Positions 10,549-18,613 of a stretch of DNA of 64,000 bases are shown here, in pieces. Position 1 is the first letter of the stretch; every line of letters begins with the position of its first letter. The notes beneath the pieces were generated by a model. The model worked only from the letters and a program-made list of their open reading frames with translations, searched no databases and had not been told where the DNA came from. The stretch covers positions 1 through 64,000 of the forward strand of contig JADJFT010000010.1 in assembly GCA_016708465.1 (NCBI GenBank), in the 5' to 3' direction. A program made the translations under genes and the position numbers. The DNA is from Rhodanobacteraceae bacterium. GTDB taxonomy: Bacteria > Pseudomonadota > Gammaproteobacteria > Xanthomonadales > Ahniellaceae.

Positions 10549-11273
10549 TCAGTCGCGCTGCGCGGCGCGCGCGACAACCCAGACGCTGATCTGGTTCGCG
10601 CCAGCTTGGCGCAGCGCGCGGGCGCATTCGTTGACGGTGGCGGCCGTGGTCGCGACATCGTCGACGAGCGCGATGTGGCGGTTAGCAACGCGGGTAGGAT
10701 CAGCGCGGAAGGCGTCGCGTACGTTGTTGCGGCGCGCGGCGGCGGCGAGGCCGGACTGCGCCTCGGTGGCGCGATCGCGCACCAGCGCATCGGCGTCGAT
10801 ACCGAGCGCAAACCCTGGTGCGATTCGTTTCGCCAATTCCAGCGACTGGTTAAAGCCACGTTCACGCAGACGCTTCGTATGCAGTGGTACCGGCACGAGC
10901 AATTCGGGTACGCGGCGGGACCCGTGAGTCGTGCAGCCACCGTGTCGGTCATCAAGTCGGCCAGCAACACGCCGGCGGCAAGATCGTGGTTGAACTTGGA
11001 AGCGCTGGATCAGACCATCGAGCGGGTAGCATACCGAAACGGCGCGATCAGGCGATCGAACGCCGGCAGCTGCTGCTGGCAACGACCGCAATGATCGGCC
11101 GACACCGCCAGCGGCAACGCACACCGCGCACAGTGGTGGTGATTCCAAGGCAGGCCGGCGGTGCACGGCGCGCACAGTTCAGGCCGCATTGCGCCGCCCG
11201 CGCGGCAGAGCAGGCAGCGCGGGGGCAGCAGGCGCAAACGGAGCCGCCGCCAGTAGCCGTCAACTGGATTCAA
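10549..11273 (-). pseudogene. comF: ComF family phosphoribosyltransferase-like protein, frameshifted
   Basis: ComF is a cytoplasmic protein needed for DNA uptake in naturally competent bacteria. The N-terminal zinc finger has paired cysteines: RCLLCRAGG, LCAPCTAGLPW, HCARCALPL and HCGRC. The middle reads YPLDGLIQRF, then VLLADLMTDTVAARL in another frame, then ELLVPVPLHTKRLRERGFNQ. The PRPP-binding loop is IALVDDVATTAATVNECA. Frame changes fall near 11030, 11005 and 10910. The start is uncertain; TTG 11273 gives about 241 aa, the usual size. The gene is divergent from bioB with 88 bases between them. Confidence 0.8.
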
Positions 11274-11361
11274 ACGGTATGCGTTGACAGTGGGTGTCGG
11301 GGCCATAGACTGCGCGAACTTTAGCGCGGCGTGGCCGCGCATTCGGATTTTGGAGCGAACG

Positions 11362-12453
11362 ATGCAATCAGAACAGGCAATCGACGAAATGGCGGGGTGC
11401 GGCGGCGGCTGTGCCTGCGCGACCGGAGTCGGCAAGACCGAGTTGCGTGCGGTGGACGATGGTCTACGCCATGACTGGACGCAACCCGAGATCGCCGCCC
11501 TGTTCGCGCTGCCATTCAACGACCTGCTGTATCAGGCACAAGCGGTGCATCGCGAACACCATGATCCGAACGCGGTCCAGGTCTCGACGCTGCTGTCGAT
11601 CAAGACCGGCGCCTGCCCGGAGGACTGCGCCTATTGCCCGCAGAGCGCACGTTACGACACCGGATTGAAGGCCGAAAAACTGATGCCGCTTGATGCCGTC
11701 GTCGCAAAGGCGAAGCAGGCCAAAGAAGCCGGCGCCTCGCGCTTCTGCATGGGCGCGGCTTGGCGCTCGCCGAAAGACCGCGATATCAGCCAAGTCAATG
11801 CGATGGTCAGTGCGGTCAAGGCGCTGGGTCTGGAAACCTGCGCCACGCTCGGCATGCTGTCGCGCGAGCAGGCGGTCGCGCTGAAAGCTGCGGGGCTCGA
11901 CTACTACAACCACAACCTCGACACCTCGCCCGAGTTCTACGGCGAGATCATCAGCACGCGCTGTTATCAGGATCGACTCGACACACTTGCCCACGTCCGC
12001 GACGTCGGCATGAAGACCTGTTGCGGCGGCATCGTCGGCATGGGCGAAACCCGCGCCGATCGCGCCAGCTTCGTCCGCGCGTTGGCGAATCTGCCGGCCC
12101 ATCCGGATTCGGTGCCGATCAATCGCTTGGTCAAGGTGGCCGGCACGCCTCTGGCGGAAGAACACGATCTCGATGCGTTTGAATTCGTGCGCACGATTGC
12201 GGTGGCGCGGATCACCATGCCGGCATCGATGGTGCGACTCTCGGCCGGCCGTGAAGCGATGAGCGAGGAATTGCAGGCGCTGTGTTTCCTCGCCGGTGCG
12301 AACTCGATCTTTTACGGTGAGAAGCTGCTGACGACGGGTAATCCCGATACTGAATCCGACCGTGCACTGTTCGCGAAGCTCGGACTGCAGCCGCTTACCG
12401 TCGCCATGTCGACTGAGCGCGCGCACACCGACACCATCGAGCGCGCCGCTTGA
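11362..12453 (+). CDS. bioB: Biotin synthase (radical SAM)
   Basis: BioB inserts sulfur into dethiobiotin, the last step of biotin synthesis. The 363-aa protein has the radical-SAM cluster motif CPEDCAYC near residue 75, the FCMGAAWRSPKDRD block, YYNHNLDTSPEFY, and the second-cluster region KTCCGGIVGMGE. The end contains SIFYGEKLLTTGNPD. The N-terminus carries an unusual cysteine-rich extension, GCGGGCACATG, before the catalytic domain; its role is not known. It heads a biotin gene cluster with a bioF remnant, an ACT protein, bioH and bioC. bioA is not in the window and bioD lies about 18 kb away. Confidence 0.97.
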   Translation: MQSEQAIDEMAGCGGGCACATGVGKTELRAVDDGLRHDWTQPEIAALFALPFNDLLYQAQAVHREHHDPNAVQVSTLLSIKTGACPEDCAYCPQSARYDTGLKAEKLMPLDAVVAKAKQAKEAGASRFCMGAAWRSPKDRDISQVNAMVSAVKALGLETCATLGMLSREQAVALKAAGLDYYNHNLDTSPEFYGEIISTRCYQDRLDTLAHVRDVGMKTCCGGIVGMGETRADRASFVRALANLPAHPDSVPINRLVKVAGTPLAEEHDLDAFEFVRTIAVARITMPASMVRLSAGREAMSEELQALCFLAGANSIFYGEKLLTTGNPDTESDRALFAKLGLQPLTVAMSTERAHTDTIERAA

Positions 12454-12520
12454 GCGAAGGCACGACGATTGGCGCACGCGCTGCGACACGGGTCGCCGAG
12501 CGCAGCGCCGTGCCGGGCTG

Positions 12521-13327
12521 ATGGAGCGCGGCGATGTCTGTGTGCAGGACAAGTTGAACCACGCCTGTTTGATCGACGGCGCAACACTGGCCGGTTGCGC
12601 GTTGCGCCGCTATCCACACAACGATGTCGATGCGGCGTCACGGCAACTTGATGGCGCCGGTGATGCCCCCAAGCTGTTGGCGACCGACGGCGTGTTCTCG
12701 ATGGACGGTGACCTCGCGCCGCTGCGCCCACTCGCAGCATTGGCGAAGGTCCACCATGCGCTGTTGTTGGTCGACGATGCGCATGGCTTCGGCGTGCTCG
12801 GGACCGACGGACAAGGCAGTCCGGAACACCTCGGTCTGGATGCGCACGACGTGCCGTTGCGGATGGTGACGTTGGGCAAGGCGGTCGGTTGCAGCGGTGC
12901 GTTGGTGCTTGGCTCACGCGCCATGATCGACGCCTTGATTCAGTTCGCGCGACCGTTCGTTTATACGACAGCACTTCCCCCGGCGATTGCGGCCGCAGCG
13001 CTGTGCTCGATCACGCACCTCCGCCGCGAACCGCAACGGCGTGCGCACCTGCGCGAACTGATCGCGCGATTCCGTATCGGTGCGAGCCAACTCGGCTACA
13101 CCGTCATGCCATCGACGACTCCGATTCAACCATTGCTGATCGGCGATACCCAGGCAGCGGTCGCGTTGTCGCAGGCTTTGCTGCAGGGTGGACGCTATGT
13201 TCCGGCGATACGGCCACCGACCGTTCCAGTTGGCGCTGCACGGCTGCGGGTGACCTTGTCAGCGGCGCATACGGCTGCGCAGATCGACGGCCTGCTCGAC
13301 GCATTGAACGACATGAGGTGCGCATGA
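12521..13327 (+). pseudogene. bioF: 8-amino-7-oxononanoate synthase BioF, lacking its N-terminal third
   Basis: BioF condenses pimeloyl-ACP with alanine (PLP enzyme). The frame from LMERGDVCVQDKLNHAC onward matches BioF: LLATDGVFSMDGDLAPL, VDDAHGFGVLG, the PLP-lysine region VTLGKAVG, RPFVYTTALPPA and RLRVTLSAAHT. A complete protein is about 385 aa; here only 268 codons remain. Just 66 bases separate the bioB stop from the first recognisable BioF residue, so roughly 110 N-terminal residues, including the glycine-rich substrate region, are absent. This is a deletion or an assembly collapse, unlike the single-base shifts elsewhere. The stop overlaps the next start (ATGA). Confidence 0.8.
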
Positions 13328-13713
13328 ATGGCGAGACCCAACTGACGGTGCTGCTGCGTACGCTGTCGCCGGTGTGGCAACCGGACGAATACGTCTACGC
13401 CACGCTGCCGACGCTAAGCGCCGAGCTCAATCCGGTGCTGTTGTTCCGCGAGGCCGAGGGCTGGACACATGTGCTGCGTCGCGACATTGCGGACGCAGCG
13501 GGCATCGACCATACCTTCACCTGCGCCTGGTTCACCTTGTGCGTTCATTCGTCGCTGAAGGCGGTTGGGCTAACGGCTGCGGTTGCGGACGCGCTGGCCA
13601 ATGCCGGAATCGCTTGCAATGCTGTTGCGGCGTACCATCACGATCATCTGTTCTTGCCGTTGGATCGCGCCGCCGAGGCGCTCGAGATCCTGCAGCGACT
13701 GTCGCGGAGCTGA
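13324..13713 (+). CDS. ACT domain-containing protein (DUF2241/ACT_7-like)
   Basis: Small protein of 129 aa. It begins LTVLLRTLSPVWQPDEYVY and continues FREAEGWTHVLRRDIADAA, FTCAWFTLCVHSSLKAVGL and IACNAVAAYHHDHLFLP. This is the layout of the stand-alone two-ACT family related to amino-acid sensors (COG3602-type). ACT domains bind small ligands, often amino acids. It is translationally coupled to bioF (ATGA overlap) and three bases from bioH, so it is part of the biotin operon. A regulatory or ligand-sensing role there is inference; the ligand is unknown. Confidence 0.75.
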   Translation: MNGETQLTVLLRTLSPVWQPDEYVYATLPTLSAELNPVLLFREAEGWTHVLRRDIADAAGIDHTFTCAWFTLCVHSSLKAVGLTAAVADALANAGIACNAVAAYHHDHLFLPLDRAAEALEILQRLSRS

Positions 13714-13716
13714 AAC

Positions 13717-14499
13717 ATGCATATCGACACCTATGGCCAAGGCGGCGACATTCCGATTGTCTTGATACACGGCTGGGCCATGCATGGCGGCATCATGACG
13801 CCGCTCGTCGAGGGCTTGGTGCGGGTACCGCGGGTGAAGGTACACGTGGTCGATCTACCCGGGCACGGTTATAGCCGCGCTGGTGAGCAAGGCTTCGATG
13901 TCGCCGAGTGCGTCGAGCGGCTGACGCGTTTGTTGCCGCCAGGCGCGATTTGGGTCGGCTGGTCCTTGGGTGGACTGGTGGCGTTGCGTGCGGCATTGAC
14001 GCCTGCGGCCCAAGTCGCCGGCCTCGGGATGATCTGCGCCTCGCCCTGTTTCGTTAGTCGTGGCGCATGGACACACGGCGTGCCGCTGGCGGTGCTGGAG
14101 CAGTTCGGCCGCGATCTCGCGACCGACTATCAGGGCACGATCGAGCGCTTTCTAGCGCTTGAGGCACAAGGTGACGACAACGCCCAAGCTTGCCTGCGCG
14201 AGCTGCGCGCACATGTTTTCGACCGTGGCCAGCCGAGCACTACGGTGCTGGAAATGGGCTTGTACGCGCTCGAACACAGCGACTACTCGGAACAGTTGTC
14301 GCAGATCACCTGCCCGAGTCTATGGGTGCCGGGCGGGCGCGATCGACTGGTGCCGTGGCAGGCGATGGAATGGTCGGCAGAAGCGGCACGCGGACGCTTC
14401 CATCGCATCGATGGGGCCGCCCACGCGCCCTTCGTCACCCATCTCGCCGAGCTAATGGTGCAGATGAAAATCCTGGTGCGTGAGGTCCACGGCGAATGA
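13717..14499 (+). CDS. bioH: Pimeloyl-ACP methyl ester carboxylesterase BioH
   Basis: BioH removes the methyl ester from pimeloyl-ACP and so ends the BioC-primed chain. This is an alpha/beta hydrolase of 260 aa. The oxyanion region is LIHGWAMHGG, the nucleophile elbow GWSLGG near residue 83, the acid in VPGGRDRLVPW, and the catalytic histidine in GAAHAPF near the end. These match the BioH family, which pairs with BioC. It overlaps bioC by four bases, which supports the functional assignment. Confidence 0.93.
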   Translation: MHIDTYGQGGDIPIVLIHGWAMHGGIMTPLVEGLVRVPRVKVHVVDLPGHGYSRAGEQGFDVAECVERLTRLLPPGAIWVGWSLGGLVALRAALTPAAQVAGLGMICASPCFVSRGAWTHGVPLAVLEQFGRDLATDYQGTIERFLALEAQGDDNAQACLRELRAHVFDRGQPSTTVLEMGLYALEHSDYSEQLSQITCPSLWVPGGRDRLVPWQAMEWSAEAARGRFHRIDGAAHAPFVTHLAELMVQMKILVREVHGE

Positions 14500-15383
14500 G
14501 TCTCGATGGCGGGCGCGTGCGACGCGCGTTCTCGCTTGCGGCACCCGGCTATGACGCGATCGCGACCTTGCAGCATCAGGTCGAGACCGCCTTGCTTGAG
14601 CGATTGGAGATCATCCAGGAAGCGCCGTTGCGGGTACTTGATGTCGGTGCCGGACCGGGACGTGCCAGTGCGCTGCTGCGCAAGCGCTTCGCGAAGGCTG
14701 AAGTGATTGCGCTCGATCTTGCGCTACCGATGCTGCATGTCGCGAAATCCCGCACCGGCTGGTGGAAGCCGTTCCGGCGCGTCTGCGGCGACGCGCGCGC
14801 GCTGCCAATCGCCGACCAGAGCATCGACCTGTTGTTCTCAAACCTGTGCCTGCAGTGGTGTGACGATCTGGTGGTTGTATTTGATGAATTCCGCCGCGTC
14901 TTGCGCCCCGGCGGCTGGCTGCTGTTCACCACCTTTGGCCCGGATACGCTGACCGAACTGCGCCAGAGTTGGGCGGCGGTCGACGAGTCGCCGCATATCA
15001 ACGTGTTTATCGACATGCTCGACATCGGTGACCGCCTGCTTACCGCCGGCTTCCGCGACCCGATGCTCGACGTCGATGATTATGAATTGCGCTACTCCGA
15101 TCCGAAGCTGTTGATGCGCGAACTCAAGGACATCGGCGCCGGTAATGCCGACCGGCAGCGTGCACGCGGCCTGACCGGAAAGCACAAACTTGCAGCGATG
15201 TTGCGGACCTATGAACGCTTCCGCGCTGATGACGGCCGCTATCCGGCAACCTACGAAGTGGTGTTCGCGCAGGCACAGGCGCCGGAACTATCGCAACCGC
15301 GTCGTGGTGATGGCGGTGACATCGCCGCAGTCTCGGTCGACAGCCTGCGCGCGCAACTGAAGGCGCGGCGTCAGGGCACGTAA
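14496..15383 (+). CDS. bioC: Malonyl-ACP O-methyltransferase BioC
   Basis: BioC methylates malonyl-ACP using SAM to disguise it for fatty acid elongation toward pimelate. The 295-aa class I methyltransferase has RRAFSLAAPGYD, SAM-binding motif I LDVGAGPGRASALL, IALDLALPML, and LFSNLCLQWCDD followed by FRRVLRPGGWLLFTTFGPD. LTGKHKLAAM is also typical of BioC. The start overlaps the bioH stop. It is intact and closes the biotin operon. Confidence 0.94.
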   Translation: MSLDGGRVRRAFSLAAPGYDAIATLQHQVETALLERLEIIQEAPLRVLDVGAGPGRASALLRKRFAKAEVIALDLALPMLHVAKSRTGWWKPFRRVCGDARALPIADQSIDLLFSNLCLQWCDDLVVVFDEFRRVLRPGGWLLFTTFGPDTLTELRQSWAAVDESPHINVFIDMLDIGDRLLTAGFRDPMLDVDDYELRYSDPKLLMRELKDIGAGNADRQRARGLTGKHKLAAMLRTYERFRADDGRYPATYEVVFAQAQAPELSQPRRGDGGDIAAVSVDSLRAQLKARRQGT

Positions 15384-15436
15384 CCGACATCAACTGACGG
15401 CGCCGTGGTTAGAATTGCATCCGGATCGACGTAAGG

Positions 15437-16696
15437 ATGGATGCGATGACGATGGAATGGATCGGCACCGGTTTGTTTGCGCTGGCCGTGCTGCACACGT
15501 TTTCGACCAAGTTCTTCGATCACCTGTCGCATGTGAAGCCAGCCCATGCCGGCATCTTCCATTTGCTCGGTGAAGTCGAGGTGGTGTTCGGCTTCTGGGC
15601 AATGGTGCTGTTCGGCGCATTTGTCGCGCTGCAGGGCAAGCCAGCGGCATTGCTGTATGTCGAAGGACTGAATTTCGTCGAACCGTTGTTCGTGTTCGCG
15701 ATCATGGTCGTGGCGGCGAGTCGCGCCGTGCTGCAGGTCTCGCGCGGCCTCGTCGCGCTGCTCGCACGTGCCGTCCCGGCGCCGCAAGCGACCGCCTATT
15801 TCTTCGTGACCTTGAGCTTGGTGCCGTTGCTTGGTTCGTTCATCACCGAACCAGCAGCGATGACGCTGGCGGCACTGATCCTGCGCGATGGCTATTACAC
15901 ACAGCCGATCAGCAATCGCCTGAAATACGCTGCGCTTGGCGTGTTGTTCGTCAACATCTCGATCGGCGGCGTCATGACCCCGTATGCAGCACCGCCAGTA
16001 CTGATGGTCGCAACGACCTGGGGCTGGGACATCGGCTTCATGATGAGCCACTTCGGATGGCGCGCGGCGATCGCGGTACTGATTAACGCAGCGACACTCA
16101 CCTTCATGTTCCGTCGTGAACTTGGCGCATTGACCTTGAACACCGGTAGCGTCGAAGCGCAGCGCGTGCCTGGATTGATGGTGTTTTGGCATCTTGCGCT
16201 GCTCGCCGGCGTCGTCGTATTCGCGCACGACGCGCCTGTCTTTCTTGGCTTGCTGCTGCTGTTCCTGGCGGTCGCTGAGGCCTATCCACAACACCAGAAC
16301 AAGCTGCTGTTGCGTGAAGCGCTACTGGTCGCATTCTTCCTCGCCGGCCTGGTGGTACTGGGCGGCATGCAGCGGTGGTGGTTACAGCCGCTGCTGACGC
16401 AAATGAATCCAAACCAAGTATTTTTCGGCGCGGCCGCGCTGACCGCGATTACCGACAATGCCGCACTGACGTATCTCGGTTCGCTGGTCGAGGGTTTGTC
16501 GGCCGAGTTCAAGTACGCGCTGGTCGCCGGTGCGGTCACCGGCGGCGGCCTGACGGTGATTGCGAACGCACCGAATCCGGCTGGGCTGTCGATCTTGCGT
16601 ATGCAGTTCGACGAAGAGTCGATCAGTCCACTCGGCCTGTTCGCATCCGCGCTCGCGCCGACCGCGGTGGCGATCGTCTGCTTCTGGCTACTGTAG
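15437..16696 (+). CDS. Putative Na+/H+ antiporter (PF07399-like)
   Basis: Integral membrane protein of 419 aa with about ten to twelve hydrophobic segments. The opening IGTGLFALAVLHTFSTKFFD and FHLLGEVEVVFGFWAMVLF are typical of the putative Na_H_antiport_3 family. Conserved charged or polar membrane motifs include LGSFITEPAAMTLAAL and TDNAALTYLGSLVEG, with TGGGLTVIANAPNPAG near the end. Family function is predicted from its relation to ion transporters; no ion specificity can be read here. It ends nine bases inside the convergent HD-like gene. Confidence 0.75.
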   Translation: MDAMTMEWIGTGLFALAVLHTFSTKFFDHLSHVKPAHAGIFHLLGEVEVVFGFWAMVLFGAFVALQGKPAALLYVEGLNFVEPLFVFAIMVVAASRAVLQVSRGLVALLARAVPAPQATAYFFVTLSLVPLLGSFITEPAAMTLAALILRDGYYTQPISNRLKYAALGVLFVNISIGGVMTPYAAPPVLMVATTWGWDIGFMMSHFGWRAAIAVLINAATLTFMFRRELGALTLNTGSVEAQRVPGLMVFWHLALLAGVVVFAHDAPVFLGLLLLFLAVAEAYPQHQNKLLLREALLVAFFLAGLVVLGGMQRWWLQPLLTQMNPNQVFFGAAALTAITDNAALTYLGSLVEGLSAEFKYALVAGAVTGGGLTVIANAPNPAGLSILRMQFDEESISPLGLFASALAPTAVAIVCFWLL

Positions 16697-17752
16697 GTCC
16701 CAGGCGACGCGCTGCTGCGCGCGCAGCACGTCGGCGCCGCTGTAGCTGTCTTTGGCGCGTTCTGCGAATTCCGCGCGCAGGCGCAGTGACATTTCGCGCA
16801 CCTTGTCGGCGTTCGCAGCCTTGCCGGCGGCGTAGACACGTTCGCCCAGTGGTGAGCAAAATCGGTGCAGGTCGAAGAAATAGCGTTCCTGGCCACCGGT
16901 GACGAAACCGAGCATCGGCGCACCGGAAGCCACTGAATCCAGCGAACGGCCGGCGCGCATTTCACGCTCTCCGGCAAGGCGCGCAGAACTGTCGCTGAGC
17001 TCGATAAAGCTTTCGCCAACGTTCGCGGTGTCGAGATCAGAGGCGATCAGCGCCAGATCGAGGGCGCGTTCGACGTCGGGCGTCTTGCTCCAGCCGGGAT
17101 GGATGCGTTCCATCTCGCGGCCGAGATTCGGCGCCAGCGGCCCACCACTGTGGATGACCTCGGCGGTGTTGTACGTGCGCCGGTCGCTCGCTTGCGGGTT
17201 CGCGTCGAAGGTGCTGCCGGCGATCATGATGTCCAGCGCCAGATAAAGCGCACGATCATGGCCACGCTCGAAGCCGCAGCGATCAAGAATGCGCTGTGTC
17301 TCGGCGATGCTCGCCGCCTCGTTGCTACCGACCGGGTGTCCAGTATCGATGACTTCGCGCTGGCGCAGGTCGTGGCAACTCGCGAACAGGCTGAGGGCGA
17401 TCCAGTCCATCCCGGTCAGCGTGTGCTGGCCAGCCTCGCGCATGACGCGACCGATGCGGCGGTCGAGGATTTCGAGCGCATGCATCTCGTTGTGATAGTC
17501 GTGATAGTCGTTGCCGAAGCGGCCGTGACGCACCGCCATACGCACCAAACTCAACGCCAACGCGCTTTCGGCACGATCCCAGGCTTGGGCGATGCTGTCG
17601 CCAAAATGTTCGCCGAAGAGGGCGCGGCGACTGGCGAACAGCGCCAACACGTCCGGACGGCGCTCGCCGATCAGACGCAGCGCTTCGTCGGGATCCTGCA
17701 AGCGGATCTCGATCGCGTCAGCCGGAAAACTGTCCTGCAACCCTTCGATCAC
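16688..17752 (-). CDS. HD-like putative metal-dependent phosphohydrolase
   Basis: Protein of 354 aa, intact, of no family I can name. A phosphodiesterase-like HD layout is visible: YHNEMHALEI near residue 107, CHDLRQREVIDTGHP near 150, and a later acidic site LIASDLDTANVGE near 265. The spacing resembles HD/PDEase-type metal sites, so hydrolysis of a phosphate ester or cyclic nucleotide is plausible but unproven. The start is GTG 17752 with GGAGGGG upstream. It is followed on the same strand only by the convergent antiporter gene, and radC lies upstream. Confidence 0.55.
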   Translation of the reverse strand: MIEGLQDSFPADAIEIRLQDPDEALRLIGERRPDVLALFASRRALFGEHFGDSIAQAWDRAESALALSLVRMAVRHGRFGNDYHDYHNEMHALEILDRRIGRVMREAGQHTLTGMDWIALSLFASCHDLRQREVIDTGHPVGSNEAASIAETQRILDRCGFERGHDRALYLALDIMIAGSTFDANPQASDRRTYNTAEVIHSGGPLAPNLGREMERIHPGWSKTPDVERALDLALIASDLDTANVGESFIELSDSSARLAGEREMRAGRSLDSVASGAPMLGFVTGGQERYFFDLHRFCSPLGERVYAAGKAANADKVREMSLRLRAEFAERAKDSYSGADVLRAQQRVAWDLQ

Positions 17753-17829
17753 GGTGCCCAGCCGAAGCCCCTCCAGAATCCACGGTCGAGTATAGGCGCC
17801 GCAGCGGCCGCGGCGGTAGGGGATACCGC

Positions 17830-18507
17830 CTACAACACACCCCGCGACGCCAACGACAGTGGTCGGCCGTCACCGACGATGAAGTGATCGAGCAGGCGAA
17901 TATCGACCAAGGCCAGGGCGTCGCGCAGGCGCCGGGTCACGGCGATATCTGCCGCGCTGGGCTCGGTAATGCCGCTCGGATGGTTGTGCGCGACGATCAC
18001 CGCGGCAGCACGATGGTGGATGGCACGCCGCACCACCTCGCGCGGGTGCACGCTGGCACCGTCCAGGGTGCCGTGGAACAAGTCCTCGAACGCGACGATG
18101 CGATGGCGCGTGTCGAGAAACGCAGCAGCGAACACTTCCTGCGGTCGGTCGCGCAGATTCAATGCGAAATAATTGGCGGCGGCGGCGGGGTCGCATACGA
18201 CGTCGGAGCGGGTCAGCGCACTCGCGAGATAGCGTTGCGCCAGGGTAATTACCGCGCGCAGTTCGGCACGCTTAGCGGGGCCGATGCCACGCACACCCAT
18301 CAGCGCCCGCCCATCGTGCGCAAACAGGCCGGCAAGGCCGTCGGCTTCGCGCAAAACGCGACTCGCAAACGCGAGGACGTCCTCGCCACGCTGGCCGGTG
18401 CGCAGGAATAGCGCGAGCAATTCGGCGTCCGACAGCACCTCCGGGCCGTGCTTTAACAAGCGTTCGCGGGGACGGTCGGCAGCGGCAAGATCGGCGAGGC
18501 GCATCAC
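17830..18507 (-). CDS. radC: RadC family JAB-domain protein
   Basis: Protein of 225 aa. The N-terminal part has a helix-hairpin-helix stretch, LMGVRGIGPAKRAELRAV. The C-terminal JAB/MPN domain carries the metal site VIVAHNHPSG followed by SAADIAVTRRLRDA, and DHFIVGDG. RadC was once considered a repair protein, but its cellular role is not firmly known. It is divergent from coaBC, a very common arrangement in proteobacteria, which supports the identification. Two adjacent ATG codons (18507 and 18504) could start it. Confidence 0.93.
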   Translation of the reverse strand: MMRLADLAAADRPRERLLKHGPEVLSDAELLALFLRTGQRGEDVLAFASRVLREADGLAGLFAHDGRALMGVRGIGPAKRAELRAVITLAQRYLASALTRSDVVCDPAAAANYFALNLRDRPQEVFAAAFLDTRHRIVAFEDLFHGTLDGASVHPREVVRRAIHHRAAAVIVAHNHPSGITEPSAADIAVTRRLRDALALVDIRLLDHFIVGDGRPLSLASRGVL

Positions 18508-18613
18508 GGTTCATCCAGTAGGTACTGAAGTTTCGTGGCCAGCCATCGATTTGGCATCGGTCAGCGACGCTGATTCAGCTAGGATTACTCGCAATTTGGT
18601 ATCGGATCCCGCC

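Noticed and set aside
17099..17887. 262-codon plus-strand frame opposite the HD-like gene
   Set aside because: It is antisense to a frame with HD motifs and has no recognisable domain.
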